Source: Verrucomicrobia bacterium UBA1629 (GTDB lineage: Bacteria > Verrucomicrobiota > Kiritimatiellia > RFP12 > UBA1067). From it: a stretch of DNA of 41,524 bases. The stretch lies in assembly GCA_002321305.1 (NCBI GenBank), contig DCMF01000017.1, positions 31,184-72,707 of the forward strand, written 5' to 3'. The stretch's first letter is position 1. Each line of letters starts with the position of its first letter. Shown one piece after another: positions 1 to 6,430 of this stretch. The position numbers were made by a program, and so were the translations under genes. The notes beneath the pieces are model-generated. The model saw only the letters and a program-made list of their open reading frames with translations. It did no database searches and was not told where the DNA came from.

Positions 1-83
1 CCTTTCGGCTCGCTTCGGCTCAATCGCTCGAACGTCTCGAAGCCTCCGCCGCCTTTCGGCTCGCTTCGGCTCAGTCGCTCGAA
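1..83 (-). repeat. Direct 32-nt repeat pair inside rnpB
   Basis: Positions 1-32 and 52-83 are the same 32-nt sequence with a single difference (position 22 a, position 73 g). In the RNA sense each copy reads about TTCGAGCGAYTGAGCCGAAG followed by CGAGCCGAAAGG, and can fold on itself through its GAAGC/CGAGC segments. The 19 nt between the copies is GC rich. Related GCGAAGCGAGC-type sequence recurs in the sctP repeats (about 21590, 21962 and 22216) and near 26310, so this looks like a dispersed genomic repeat. It may continue to the left of the window. Confidence 0.8.
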
Positions 84-221
84 TGCCCCGCTACCTGTTT
101 TCTGTGGCACTTTCCATTGCGCGGGATTGCCCCACACCTTCCGCCCTTGACGAACGGATCCTCCGCCCTGTGGAGTCCGGACTTTCCTCTGCCTCGCGGC
201 AGCGACCGGTCACACGCGCGT
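1..221 (-). ncRNA. rnpB: RNase P RNA (bacterial class A), 3' part beyond the window edge
   Basis: This is the catalytic RNA of ribonuclease P, which matures the 5' ends of tRNAs. Read on the minus strand, 189-172 is the invariant CR-I/P4 block (GAGGAAAGTCCGGACTCC, then ACAGGGCGG). Positions 115-96 hold the second conserved block, GGAAAGTGCCACAGAAAACA. A short hairpin with GCCGCGAGGC precedes P4, as in other class A RNAs. The 5' end is placed near 221 by analogy, because its P1 partner (the 3' end) is off the left edge. A TTGACA lies at 242-237, but no matching -10 follows it. The segment after the second block, where P10-P12 should be, is filled by a duplicated repeat (1-83). Identity is secure; the ends are not. 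Confidence 0.93.
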
Positions 222-258
222 CGCTTCAGGAGAAACTGTCAAAGAGCGCCGCGCCCGT

Positions 259-987
259 TCAGGCGCGGTAGAGGATGCGACCGCACATCGTGCAGGCGAC
301 AATCGACTGGGGCTTCCCGGCCTCGCCGTTCTTCGCGTTCGCGTCGGCAAGCTGCCCGACGGACGGCGGCTGCACGAGGTGACAGCCATCGCAGACACCG
401 TCATGCGTCAGCGCGACGACGACCGGCCAGCGCTTCGTCCGCAAGCGCTCGTAGTAAAGGAGAAACTTCGGGTCGTTCACGGCCTTCACCTTCTCGGCGC
501 GCTCCTTCTGCGACTCCTCAAGCTCAGCCTTCACCGCCGCGATGCGCGCGTCGATTTCGGCGCAGAGCGCATCGACCCCGCCCTTCTCGGCATCAAACTT
601 CGCCTGCGCATCGGCGATGCGCGCCTGTGCGCTCGGCAGGTCATCCATCGCCGCGAGCTGGTTGTTCTCAGCCGCCTCAAGGTCATGGCTCACCAAGTCA
701 ATCTGCAGCGAGAAGTCCTGATACTCCTTGTTGGTCTTCAGCCCCATCTGCGTCGTCTTCAGGGCCTGAATCTTGCTCTTGAGGGCCTTCGCGTCCTCCT
801 CATAGCCCTTCACGCGCTCCTGCGCATACTCCTGATTCGCCTTGGCGGCCTGCAAATCAGCCGACACGCCAGAGAGTCGCGCAGTTTCAAGGGCCTTTCG
901 ACGCGGGAGATCCTTCAATTCGAGTTCAAGCTCGCGGATGCGGCCATCCACTTCCTGCAAGTCAACCAACGCTTCGATGATTGTCAT
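259..987 (-). CDS. Coiled-coil plus C4 zinc-ribbon protein (CT398/CdsZ-like, DUF164 family)
   Basis: A 242-residue protein. Residues 1-180 are a long charged helical coiled coil. The C-terminus is a four-cysteine zinc ribbon, C199-x2-C202 and C232-x2-C235, ending in the family-typical CGRILYRA. The ATG at 987 has GAGG seven bases upstream. Proteins of this family are widespread. The chlamydial member CT398/CdsZ has been reported to bind sigma54 (RpoN) and a T3SS stator component, which is notable because this window also carries a T3SS and a sigma54 promoter. The gene lies 27 nt after tRNA-His and may be transcribed with the tRNAs and rnpB. The family call is solid; the chlamydia-like role is inference. 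Confidence 0.8.
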   Translation of the reverse strand: MTIIEALVDLQEVDGRIRELELELKDLPRRKALETARLSGVSADLQAAKANQEYAQERVKGYEEDAKALKSKIQALKTTQMGLKTNKEYQDFSLQIDLVSHDLEAAENNQLAAMDDLPSAQARIADAQAKFDAEKGGVDALCAEIDARIAAVKAELEESQKERAEKVKAVNDPKFLLYYERLRTKRWPVVVALTHDGVCDGCHLVQPPSVGQLADANAKNGEAGKPQSIVACTMCGRILYRA

Positions 988-1014
988 CTACCAACCTCTT
1001 TACAATGCTTAGGC

Positions 1015-1092
1015 TGGGGCAGGAGACGGGACTCGAACCCGCAACCCACAGAATCACAATCTGTTGATCTAACCAATTGATCTACTCCCGCC
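1015..1092 (-). tRNA. tRNA-His(GTG), CCA encoded
   Basis: A full cloverleaf reads on the minus strand. The acceptor stem is GCGGGAG/CTCCTGC. The anticodon arm is ACAGA-TTGTGAT-TCTGT with anticodon GTG, and the T arm contains GGTTCGAGTCC. The encoded extra G at -1 pairs with discriminator C73, the hallmark of tRNA-His. The CCA end is encoded (plus-strand tgg at 1015-1017). It is 3 nt from tRNA-Thr and evidently in the same transcript. Confidence 0.97.
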
Positions 1093-1095
1093 AAC

Positions 1096-1171
1096 TGGAG
1101 CCAGGTAAGGGACTCGAACCCCCGACCTGCTCATTACGAATGAGCCGCACTACCAACTGTGCTAACCTGGC
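1096..1171 (-). tRNA. tRNA-Thr(CGT), CCA encoded
   Basis: A cloverleaf on the minus strand with acceptor stem GCCAGGT/ACCTGGC, discriminator T and encoded CCA. The anticodon arm is GCTCA-TTCGTAA-TGAGC, so the anticodon is CGT (codon ACG). The T arm contains GGTTCGAGTCC. It is the first gene of a tRNA-Thr/tRNA-His pair. A -10 box at 1193-1188 lies 16 nt upstream of its mature 5' end. Confidence 0.97.
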
Positions 1172-1187
1172 CTGTGATTGGTTGCGT

Positions 1188-1193
1188 AGTATA
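1188..1193 (-). promoter_or_regulatory. Extended -10 box for the tRNA-Thr/tRNA-His transcript
   Basis: On the minus strand the sequence is TTTGATATACT: a TATACT -10 preceded by TGN (extended -10). It lies 16 nt before the tRNA-Thr 5' end, leaving a short 5' leader for RNase P to remove. The TGA of the extended element is also the stop codon of dprA, so gene end and promoter overlap. Confidence 0.65.
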
Positions 1194-2279
1194 TCAAATT
1201 CTCTGCCGCGCCGTCAATAGGGAAAGTCGATTTCCCGGCAGAAAGCGCACAAAGCCCTTCAGGCGCAGCTGAAGCGCAAGCGAATTGACGCGCGCGACCG
1301 GCAGTTTCGTCGCGCGCACAAGCTCGTCCAACGACACGCCCTCCTCGTTCACGTGCAGCATGACGAGCGCCTCCTCGACGGAATAGGGCGGCTGTTCGGG
1401 ATCCTTCTCCGTCGCCGCGTCCGCCTTCTTCGCCGCGCCTTTCGGCAGCAGCTCGCTCATCGCCTCCAGCACGTCGTCCGCGTTCCGCACGAGAACCGCC
1501 CCGTCTCGGATCAGCTGCAGGCAGCCGGCGGACATCCGGCTGTCGACGCGCGCGGGCACGGCCATCACCGTGCGGCCGAGGTCGGCGGCGATCGACGTCG
1601 TGATGAGCGTGCCGGAGCGGACGGGCGCCTCGACGGCGACGACGCCGCGCACGAGCGCCGCGACGACATGGTTGCGGATCGGGAACGTCTCGCGGTCCGG
1701 CGGACGCCCGAACGGGAACTCGCTCACGACTGCGCCGCCCTTCTGCACGATCTCGCGCGCGAGCTCGCGGTTCTCCTCCGGATAGAAGCGGTCAAGCCCG
1801 GAGCCGATCACGCCGACCGTCACGCCGTCCGCCGCGAGCGCGCCGCGATGCGCCTCGGCGTCGATGCCGAGCGCCAGCCCCGAGACGACCGCCCACCCGG
1901 CTTTCGCGAGGTCAAAGGCCAGCCGGTTCGCGAGATCCTTGCCGTACGCCGTCGCGCGGCGCGTGCCGACGAGCGCAAGCGACGGCTTCGCGAGCGCGGA
2001 CACGTCGCCCTTCACGTACAGCGCGAGCGGACGTCCCGGCGCGGCGAACAGCTGCTTCGGGTAGCCCGCATCCGCCGGCGTGAGAATCGTCACGCCGAAC
2101 CTCTTCGCCTGCTTGAGTTCGCCTTGCCAGTCGACGTCGCCGCCCGCGCGGGAGACCTTTTTCGGATACGCCTCCCACGCCGCGACGACCGAACCCGCCG
2201 CCTTCGACAGTTCCTCGACGGTCGCGAACCCGACGTGCTCCGTCAGGTTGAAGGCAATGTAGGCCTCACGGTCTGTCAT
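1194..2279 (-). CDS. dprA: DNA processing protein DprA (natural transformation)
   Basis: 361 residues. DprA binds incoming single-stranded DNA and loads RecA during transformation. The Rossmann-like core is clear: VGTRRAT at 104-110, SGLALGIDAEAH at 133-144, then VIGSGLDRFYPEEN, SEFPFG and the RNH/SGTLIT segment. The last 65 or so residues look like the winged-helix tail common in DprA. The frame stays open upstream to 2336, but that extension would run through tRNA-Glu, so ATG 2279 (MTDREAY) is the start. The gene follows tRNA-Glu by 22 nt and is probably read from its promoter. A comEC homologue is also present at 15969-17156. Confidence 0.9.
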   Translation of the reverse strand: MTDREAYIAFNLTEHVGFATVEELSKAAGSVVAAWEAYPKKVSRAGGDVDWQGELKQAKRFGVTILTPADAGYPKQLFAAPGRPLALYVKGDVSALAKPSLALVGTRRATAYGKDLANRLAFDLAKAGWAVVSGLALGIDAEAHRGALAADGVTVGVIGSGLDRFYPEENRELAREIVQKGGAVVSEFPFGRPPDRETFPIRNHVVAALVRGVVAVEAPVRSGTLITTSIAADLGRTVMAVPARVDSRMSAGCLQLIRDGAVLVRNADDVLEAMSELLPKGAAKKADAATEKDPEQPPYSVEEALVMLHVNEEGVSLDELVRATKLPVARVNSLALQLRLKGFVRFLPGNRLSLLTARQRI

Positions 2280-2301
2280 GGGAGATTTGCACGCCACGGA
2301 G

Positions 2302-2376
2302 TGGCAGCCCCAAGGAGAGTCGAACTCCTCTACCAAGCATGAAAAGCTCGTGTCCTAGCCGATAGACGATGGGGCC
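2302..2376 (-). tRNA. tRNA-Glu(TTC), CCA encoded
   Basis: A cloverleaf on the minus strand: acceptor GGCCCCA/TGGGGCT with a G-U pair at the first position, discriminator G and encoded CCA. The anticodon arm is CGAGC-TTTTCAT-GCTTG with anticodon TTC. The T arm contains AGTTCGACTCT. It lies directly upstream of dprA. An extended -10 box sits at 2399-2394. Confidence 0.96.
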
Positions 2377-2393
2377 GTGTTCAACGGGGGCGT

Positions 2394-2399
2394 AGTATA
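2394..2399 (-). promoter_or_regulatory. Extended -10 box for tRNA-Glu (and dprA)
   Basis: The minus strand reads ATATGGTATACT: -10 TATACT preceded by TGG. The mature tRNA begins 17 nt downstream. A weak -35-like TTGCGC lies 18 nt upstream of the -10, resembling the -35 candidate of the STAS gene promoter at the right end of the window. Confidence 0.6.
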
Positions 2400-2438
2400 C
2401 CATATTCGACGCGCTCCGCGCAAGTGCGGCCGTTGCCG

Positions 2439-3827
2439 TCAGCCCTGATGCTGCTGCTTCAGGGCCTGGCTCACCGCGAGCATGCGCTCGGAGAGATCCT
2501 GGAAGCCCACGTCGCTCGAATAGACGTCCTTGTAGTACTGGTAGGCCTTTTCGAGGTCGCCCGCCGCTTCGGCGCAGCGGCCGAGCTGGTAGACGACGTT
2601 CTTCTTGAGCTCGTCCATCGTCGGGATCGCGTCGCGCGCCGTCTCCAGCTGCATGACGCCCATGTCGGTCTGCCCCTGCGCAAGGAAGCACATCGCGAGG
2701 TAGTAGAGCGCCCAGAGGCGGTCCTTCGGCGACTTCTGCGCGAGCTGAAGGTGCGTCAGGGCCTCCTCATAGTAGCCGTAGGTGTAGTACTGCTTGCCGA
2801 GCTCGAAGCGGAGGTGCAGGTCGTTCGGATAGCGCTCGACGCGCTGGGCGAGGTCGTCGAAGACGAACTGGTTCTTCTCGCCCTCCATGTTGACGGCCTC
2901 CTCCTCGCGGCCTTCCGCGCGCAGGGCCTCGATCTGCTGGTCGTAGTACTGGACCTTCGTCTGCGAGAGCATGCGGTCGAGTTCGGGGTCCATCGTGCCG
3001 GACGCCGCGATCGCCTGCTGAAGGACGTCGATCGCCTCGTAGTAGCGCTTGCCCTGGATGTAGATGCGGGCGAGCGCGCGGCGCGCGTTCATGTTCTTCG
3101 GCTCCGCCTCGATCTGCTTGAGCTTCTCCTGGATGAGGGCCTCGGCGTCGTCGCCCGTGACGACCGCCTTGTTCGCGGCGTCGAGCTTCGCGGCCTGCTC
3201 CTTGTTCGCGATCAGGTTCTGGAAGCCGCCCTTCTTGCCGACGGACTGCTCCCAGCCCTCGTTCATCGTCGCGCGCGCCTCGGTGTTCTTCAGCAGCTGC
3301 AGGATGCGCTGGTCGCCGGGCTTCAGCTCGGAGAGCTTCTGGTAGGCGTCGCGCGCCTTGTCCCAGCGCTTCGCCATCGTGTAGTACGTCGCCACGCGCT
3401 CCAGCAGGGCCGGGTCCTTGTTCGAGCACTCGTAAGCCGCCTCGACCGTGATGGCCGCGTGGTCGGCCTTGCCGGCCGCCTCCGCCGCCTTGACGGCCGC
3501 CTCGATGTTGTCCGCGTCCAGCGGATTCTGCGAGAGGAGCTTCTCCGCCTCGGCCATCGCCTCGGCGGCCTTCCCCTTCTTGATGAGGCCGGCGATCTTC
3601 TGCCGCGCCATCATGTAGCCGAGCTTCGCGCCGAACCCGGCCTTGCCGTTCTTGCGGAAGTTCGCGATCTGCGCCGCGCGCAGGAGCTTGCGCGTCTCCA
3701 GGACGTCCGGCGCGGCCGCGACCGCCTCCATCAGCATGTCCACCGCGAGCTCGTAGCGGCCCGTCTCCAGGGCCTGCCGGCCGCGGTTCGTGAAGTTCTG
3801 CGCCTTCTGGGCAAGATCGACCGCCAT
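2439..3827 (-). CDS. Tetratricopeptide-repeat protein, function unknown
   Basis: A 462-residue all-helical protein with at least six TPR-like units, for example GRQALETGRYELAVDMLMEA near the N-terminus and YGYYEEALTHLQLAQKSP in the C-terminal third. I see no signal peptide or membrane helix, so it is probably a cytoplasmic scaffold. ATG 3827 is chosen over GTG 3830 because GGAGG lies seven bases before the ATG. Its start overlaps the stop of the RAM-domain gene by one base (TGATG), implying translational coupling. It ends an operon of BamD-like, LptE-like, RAM-domain and TPR genes. The precise role cannot be read from the sequence. Confidence 0.75.
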   Translation of the reverse strand: MAVDLAQKAQNFTNRGRQALETGRYELAVDMLMEAVAAAPDVLETRKLLRAAQIANFRKNGKAGFGAKLGYMMARQKIAGLIKKGKAAEAMAEAEKLLSQNPLDADNIEAAVKAAEAAGKADHAAITVEAAYECSNKDPALLERVATYYTMAKRWDKARDAYQKLSELKPGDQRILQLLKNTEARATMNEGWEQSVGKKGGFQNLIANKEQAAKLDAANKAVVTGDDAEALIQEKLKQIEAEPKNMNARRALARIYIQGKRYYEAIDVLQQAIAASGTMDPELDRMLSQTKVQYYDQQIEALRAEGREEEAVNMEGEKNQFVFDDLAQRVERYPNDLHLRFELGKQYYTYGYYEEALTHLQLAQKSPKDRLWALYYLAMCFLAQGQTDMGVMQLETARDAIPTMDELKKNVVYQLGRCAEAAGDLEKAYQYYKDVYSSDVGFQDLSERMLAVSQALKQQHQG

Positions 3828-4138
3828 CACGACACCTCCAGTCGCGCGTCATCCAGCTTGCCGAGCACGCCGCCGGCCTTGTAGGTCTTCAGCATGAAGT
3901 GCGTCGCCGTCGAGAGGACGCCCTCGATCGTCGACAGGTCCTGCGCGACGAACTGCGCGACGTCCTGGAGGCTTTCGCCCTTCACGAACACGAGAAGGTC
4001 GTACGCGCCGCTCATCAGGAAGCACGCCTCGACCTGCTCGAACTTCGAGATCCGTTCGGCGAGCTTGCCGAACCCGCAGTCCCGCTGCGGCGTGATCTTC
4101 AGCTCGATCACGGCATGAACTTCATCATTCGTTTCCAT
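3827..4138 (-). CDS. Stand-alone Lrp/AsnC ligand-binding (RAM) domain protein
   Basis: 103 residues matching the effector-binding RAM half of Lrp/AsnC regulators: HAVIELKITPQ, an ACFLMSGAYDLLVFV core, FVAQDLSTIEGVLSTATHFMLKTYK. No helix-turn-helix is present, so it cannot bind DNA alone in the usual way. Such lone RAM proteins form oligomers that bind amino acids. ATG 4138 is preferred to the upstream ATG 4153: GGGAG lies eight bases before 4138 and is embedded in the last codons of the LptE-like gene, whose stop is two bases upstream. Family call confident, ligand unknown. Confidence 0.8.
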   Translation of the reverse strand: METNDEVHAVIELKITPQRDCGFGKLAERISKFEQVEACFLMSGAYDLLVFVKGESLQDVAQFVAQDLSTIEGVLSTATHFMLKTYKAGGVLGKLDDARLEVS

Positions 4139-4140
4139 GT

Positions 4141-4659
4141 TCAGTTCTCCCATTTGAGATTGAGGACATCATCCACGACCTGGCGCGCCAGGTCCTCGGC
4201 CAGACGCCCGGAGGCGTCGCGCTGGGCCGTCGTCAGGTCCTGCCCCGTGGCGAACGGGGCCCGCGCCGTGTAGGTGCGGTTGTCGATCAGCACCTTGCCC
4301 GCGCGCTTGTCGATGACGGACACCCGAAACGATCCCGCAAGCTCGTAGCCGGCAATCCGCAGCCCCGAACGGCGGTCGTAGGCGACGTCGTTTCCGACGG
4401 CAGACAGCACGGTTCCCTGAATCTCCAGCGCCGCGTCGCCCGTCGGACGGATCTTGAACGTGCCTTCGCGCTGGAACTCGCGCAGCAGCTGCCGCGCGGC
4501 GACCGCGCCGATCTCCTGCAGGTCGGAGTCGTTGCGGAACGTCGGCACGGCCACCGTCCGCATCGCCGCCGGGACGGACGGACGCCACCGGTAGTTCGCG
4601 CCGCAGCCGCAGAGCGCGCCGACAAGGGAAAGAGCCGCCAGAAGCCGGATCGTCGTCAT
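4141..4659 (-). CDS. LptE-like outer-membrane lipoprotein
   Basis: 172 residues. A signal peptide ends in a lipobox-like LCGC, so Cys19 is a probable lipidation site. The body has the pattern of LptE/RlpB-like proteins: TVAVPTFRNDSDLQEIGAVAARQLLREF, a central beta region with GDAALEIQGTVLSAVGNDVAYD, and a C-terminal helix DASGRLAEDLARQVVDDVL. LptE plugs the LptD barrel in LPS export. The start overlaps the end of the BamD-like gene by four bases (ATGA), so the two are coupled. This fits a diderm envelope. Assignment rests on the pattern only, and other small envelope lipoproteins are possible. Confidence 0.65.
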   Translation of the reverse strand: MTTIRLLAALSLVGALCGCGANYRWRPSVPAAMRTVAVPTFRNDSDLQEIGAVAARQLLREFQREGTFKIRPTGDAALEIQGTVLSAVGNDVAYDRRSGLRIAGYELAGSFRVSVIDKRAGKVLIDNRTYTARAPFATGQDLTTAQRDASGRLAEDLARQVVDDVLNLKWEN

Positions 4660-5699
4660 TTTTCAGAGCCTTTCAGTTCCGCCAACCGCGCGCGGGCCGC
4701 CTCGGCGTGCTCGCCTTCGGGATACTGCGCGAGGAACTTCTCGTAGGCGTTGATCGCGCTGCGCTTCGTGCGCGTCTTCGAGTCGTAGAACTGTGCGCTG
4801 CGGTACGCCTCGTCCGCCAGCTGCGTCTCGACGCGCGAGAGCATTTCGCAGATGGCCTCGCGGTCTTCCGCGCGGCACGACTCCCGCGCCATCTGGAGGA
4901 ACCCCTGCGTGTCGAGCGCGCGCGAGCGGTTGTAGGCGTGGTCGTCCAGGAGGATCATCCGCGCCTTCGCCTCGTTCACGAGCGCGGTCTTCGCCTCGTC
5001 CGCATCGGGATAGATGTTGCGCAGGTTCTCGTAGACCTGCACGGCCTTGCCGTACTCGCCCTCCTTCTCGCGCAGCGCGCCGATCGTCAGCATCGCCTCC
5101 GGCACCCACTTCGCGCCCGGCGCGTGCAGCACGCACGCCTCGAACGCGCGGCGGACGTCCACGACGTTCTCGAAGTGGATGAACATCACCTCCTTGCCTT
5201 CGGCCTTCAGCTGCCACGCGATCCGGTAAAGCTTGTCGGCGATTCGGTCATAGTCGGCCTGGAGCGAGTAGAAGTCGAGCAGGTAGCGGTATTCCGCAAA
5301 CGCCTCCTCCGTCTCGCCCAGGCGCGTCAGGCAGAGCTCTGCCAGGATCTGCTGGGCCTTCGGCGCCTCCGGCGCCGTCGGCCACTCGCGCACGAGCGCG
5401 TCGAGCTGGCGGCGCGCCTTCGAGAAGTCGCCTTCGCGGATCAGGTCGACGCAGTAGGCGAGCTGGCTCTTCGCGTCCTCCCGGTTCGGGCCGAAGATGA
5501 ACGCGAACCAGCGCGGACTCTTGCGTTCGGGGCTGACGACCGTCTTCTCGTTGTCGAAGCCGGGATAGGCGTCAGTCGCGTAGCGGACGGCCGTCTGGGC
5601 GCCCGCGCCCGCGCCTGGCGTCTGGACATCCTGCGCGCGGACGGCGCCGTCCGCGAGAAGCGCGGCCGTCGCCGCAAGGAATATGGTCTTTCTGTTCAC
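4656..5699 (-). CDS. BamD/YfiO-like outer-membrane assembly TPR protein
   Basis: 347 residues with an N-terminal export signal (MNRKTIFLAATAALLADGAVRA-QD) and no clear lipobox. It is followed by TPR units of the BamD type: EGDFSKARRQLDALVREWPTAP, EEAFAEYRYLLDFY, KAVQVYENLRNIYPDADEAKTAL, and a final AINAYEKFLAQYPEGEHAEAARARLAELK. BamD helps insert beta-barrel proteins into the outer membrane. The start is GTG at 5699, seven bases after a TATAAT box, so the mRNA is probably leaderless and no Shine-Dalgarno is present. It is the first gene of a four-gene operon with an LptE-like lipoprotein next. Confidence 0.7.
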   Translation of the reverse strand: MNRKTIFLAATAALLADGAVRAQDVQTPGAGAGAQTAVRYATDAYPGFDNEKTVVSPERKSPRWFAFIFGPNREDAKSQLAYCVDLIREGDFSKARRQLDALVREWPTAPEAPKAQQILAELCLTRLGETEEAFAEYRYLLDFYSLQADYDRIADKLYRIAWQLKAEGKEVMFIHFENVVDVRRAFEACVLHAPGAKWVPEAMLTIGALREKEGEYGKAVQVYENLRNIYPDADEAKTALVNEAKARMILLDDHAYNRSRALDTQGFLQMARESCRAEDREAICEMLSRVETQLADEAYRSAQFYDSKTRTKRSAINAYEKFLAQYPEGEHAEAARARLAELKGSEK

Positions 5700-5706
5700 G
5701 CTTCAC

Positions 5707-5712
5707 ATTATA
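5707..5712 (-). promoter_or_regulatory. Extended -10 promoter giving a leaderless BamD-like mRNA
   Basis: The minus strand reads TTTATGGTATAATGTGAAGC followed by the GTG start. The consensus TATAAT is preceded by TGG. Only seven bases separate the box from the start codon, so initiation at the usual distance falls on or next to the GTG. No -35 consensus is evident. Confidence 0.65.
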
Positions 5713-5734
5713 CCATAAATGAGGTCCCTGCGGC

Positions 5735-6430
5735 TCATGCGCCCGCAGGCGCCGGACGATAGGCGTAGCCGGCTCCGCGGACGGCCTCCACGCGCCGACC
5801 GTCCGCGCCAAGCTTGGCGCGCAGGTTAAAGAGCGAGACGCTCAGCGCATTGTCCGTGATGTCCGCGTCCGTCCCCCAGAACCGCGTGACGAGGAAGTCG
5901 CGGCTGAACACCTCGCCCGGATGCTCGGCGAAGAGGCGCAGCAACGCGAGTTCTCGTTCCTTCAGCGGCGCCCGCTCGCCCGTCGCGCGGCGCATCTCGA
6001 GCTTCCGGGCCACGATGCGCCACGCGCCGAAGTCGAAGTCGCCGTCCGGCGGCGCGGCGCGCACGCGGCGCAGGGCTGCCGCGATCCGCGCGAGCAGGAC
6101 GGCGTCCGGCACCGTCTTGAAGATGTAGTCGTCCGCCCCGACGCCCAGTCCCTTCAGCTGGTCGGCCTCCGCCTCCAGCGCGGTCAGGAAGAGGATCGGC
6201 ACGTCGGCGTCTGTCTCGCGGATGCGCCGGCACGTCTCGAGCCCCGACAGCTTCGGCATCATCACGTCGAGCAGCACGAGGTCGGGCCGTTCCGCGCGGA
6301 ACAGGCGCAACGCCTCTTCGCCGTCCCGCGCTGCGCGCACGACGTACCCCGCCTCGGCGAGCCGCGCCGAGAGGGACTGCCGCAGGACGCGCTCGTCGTC
6401 GGCCAGCAGGATCTGGTCAGAGGTTGGCAA
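5735..6430 (-). CDS. Orphan OmpR/PhoB-family response regulator
   Basis: 231 residues. The receiver domain (about 1-120) has the acidic pair in LLADDE, phospho-acceptor Asp in LVLLDVMMP, the conserved Thr in ILFLTAL, and Lys in GADDYIFK. The Lys is followed by Thr-Val instead of the usual Pro-Phe. The C-terminal winged helix (about 130-228) is complete: LKERELALLRLFAEHPGEVFSRDFL, then RFWG, DNALSVSLFNLRAKLGADG and VRGAGYAYRP. No histidine kinase lies nearby. The only usable start is TTG at 6430, without a clear Shine-Dalgarno, and it overlaps the end of tex by 14 bases. Expression therefore probably depends on translation of tex. Confidence 0.85.
   Translation of the reverse strand: MPTSDQILLADDERVLRQSLSARLAEAGYVVRAARDGEEALRLFRAERPDLVLLDVMMPKLSGLETCRRIRETDADVPILFLTALEAEADQLKGLGVGADDYIFKTVPDAVLLARIAAALRRVRAAPPDGDFDFGAWRIVARKLEMRRATGERAPLKERELALLRLFAEHPGEVFSRDFLVTRFWGTDADITDNALSVSLFNLRAKLGADGRRVEAVRGAGYAYRPAPAGA

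Noticed and set aside
105..121. TGGCAC...TTGC resembling a sigma54 site on the plus strand
   Set aside because: The spacing is one base too long and the sequence is the conserved RNase P RNA block.
83..271. Small plus-strand reading frame at the left edge
   Set aside because: It is antisense to RNase P RNA, whose conserved blocks are unmistakable.
2280..2336. N-terminal extension of DprA
   Set aside because: It would be translated from tRNA-Glu sequence. ATG 2279 fits the family.
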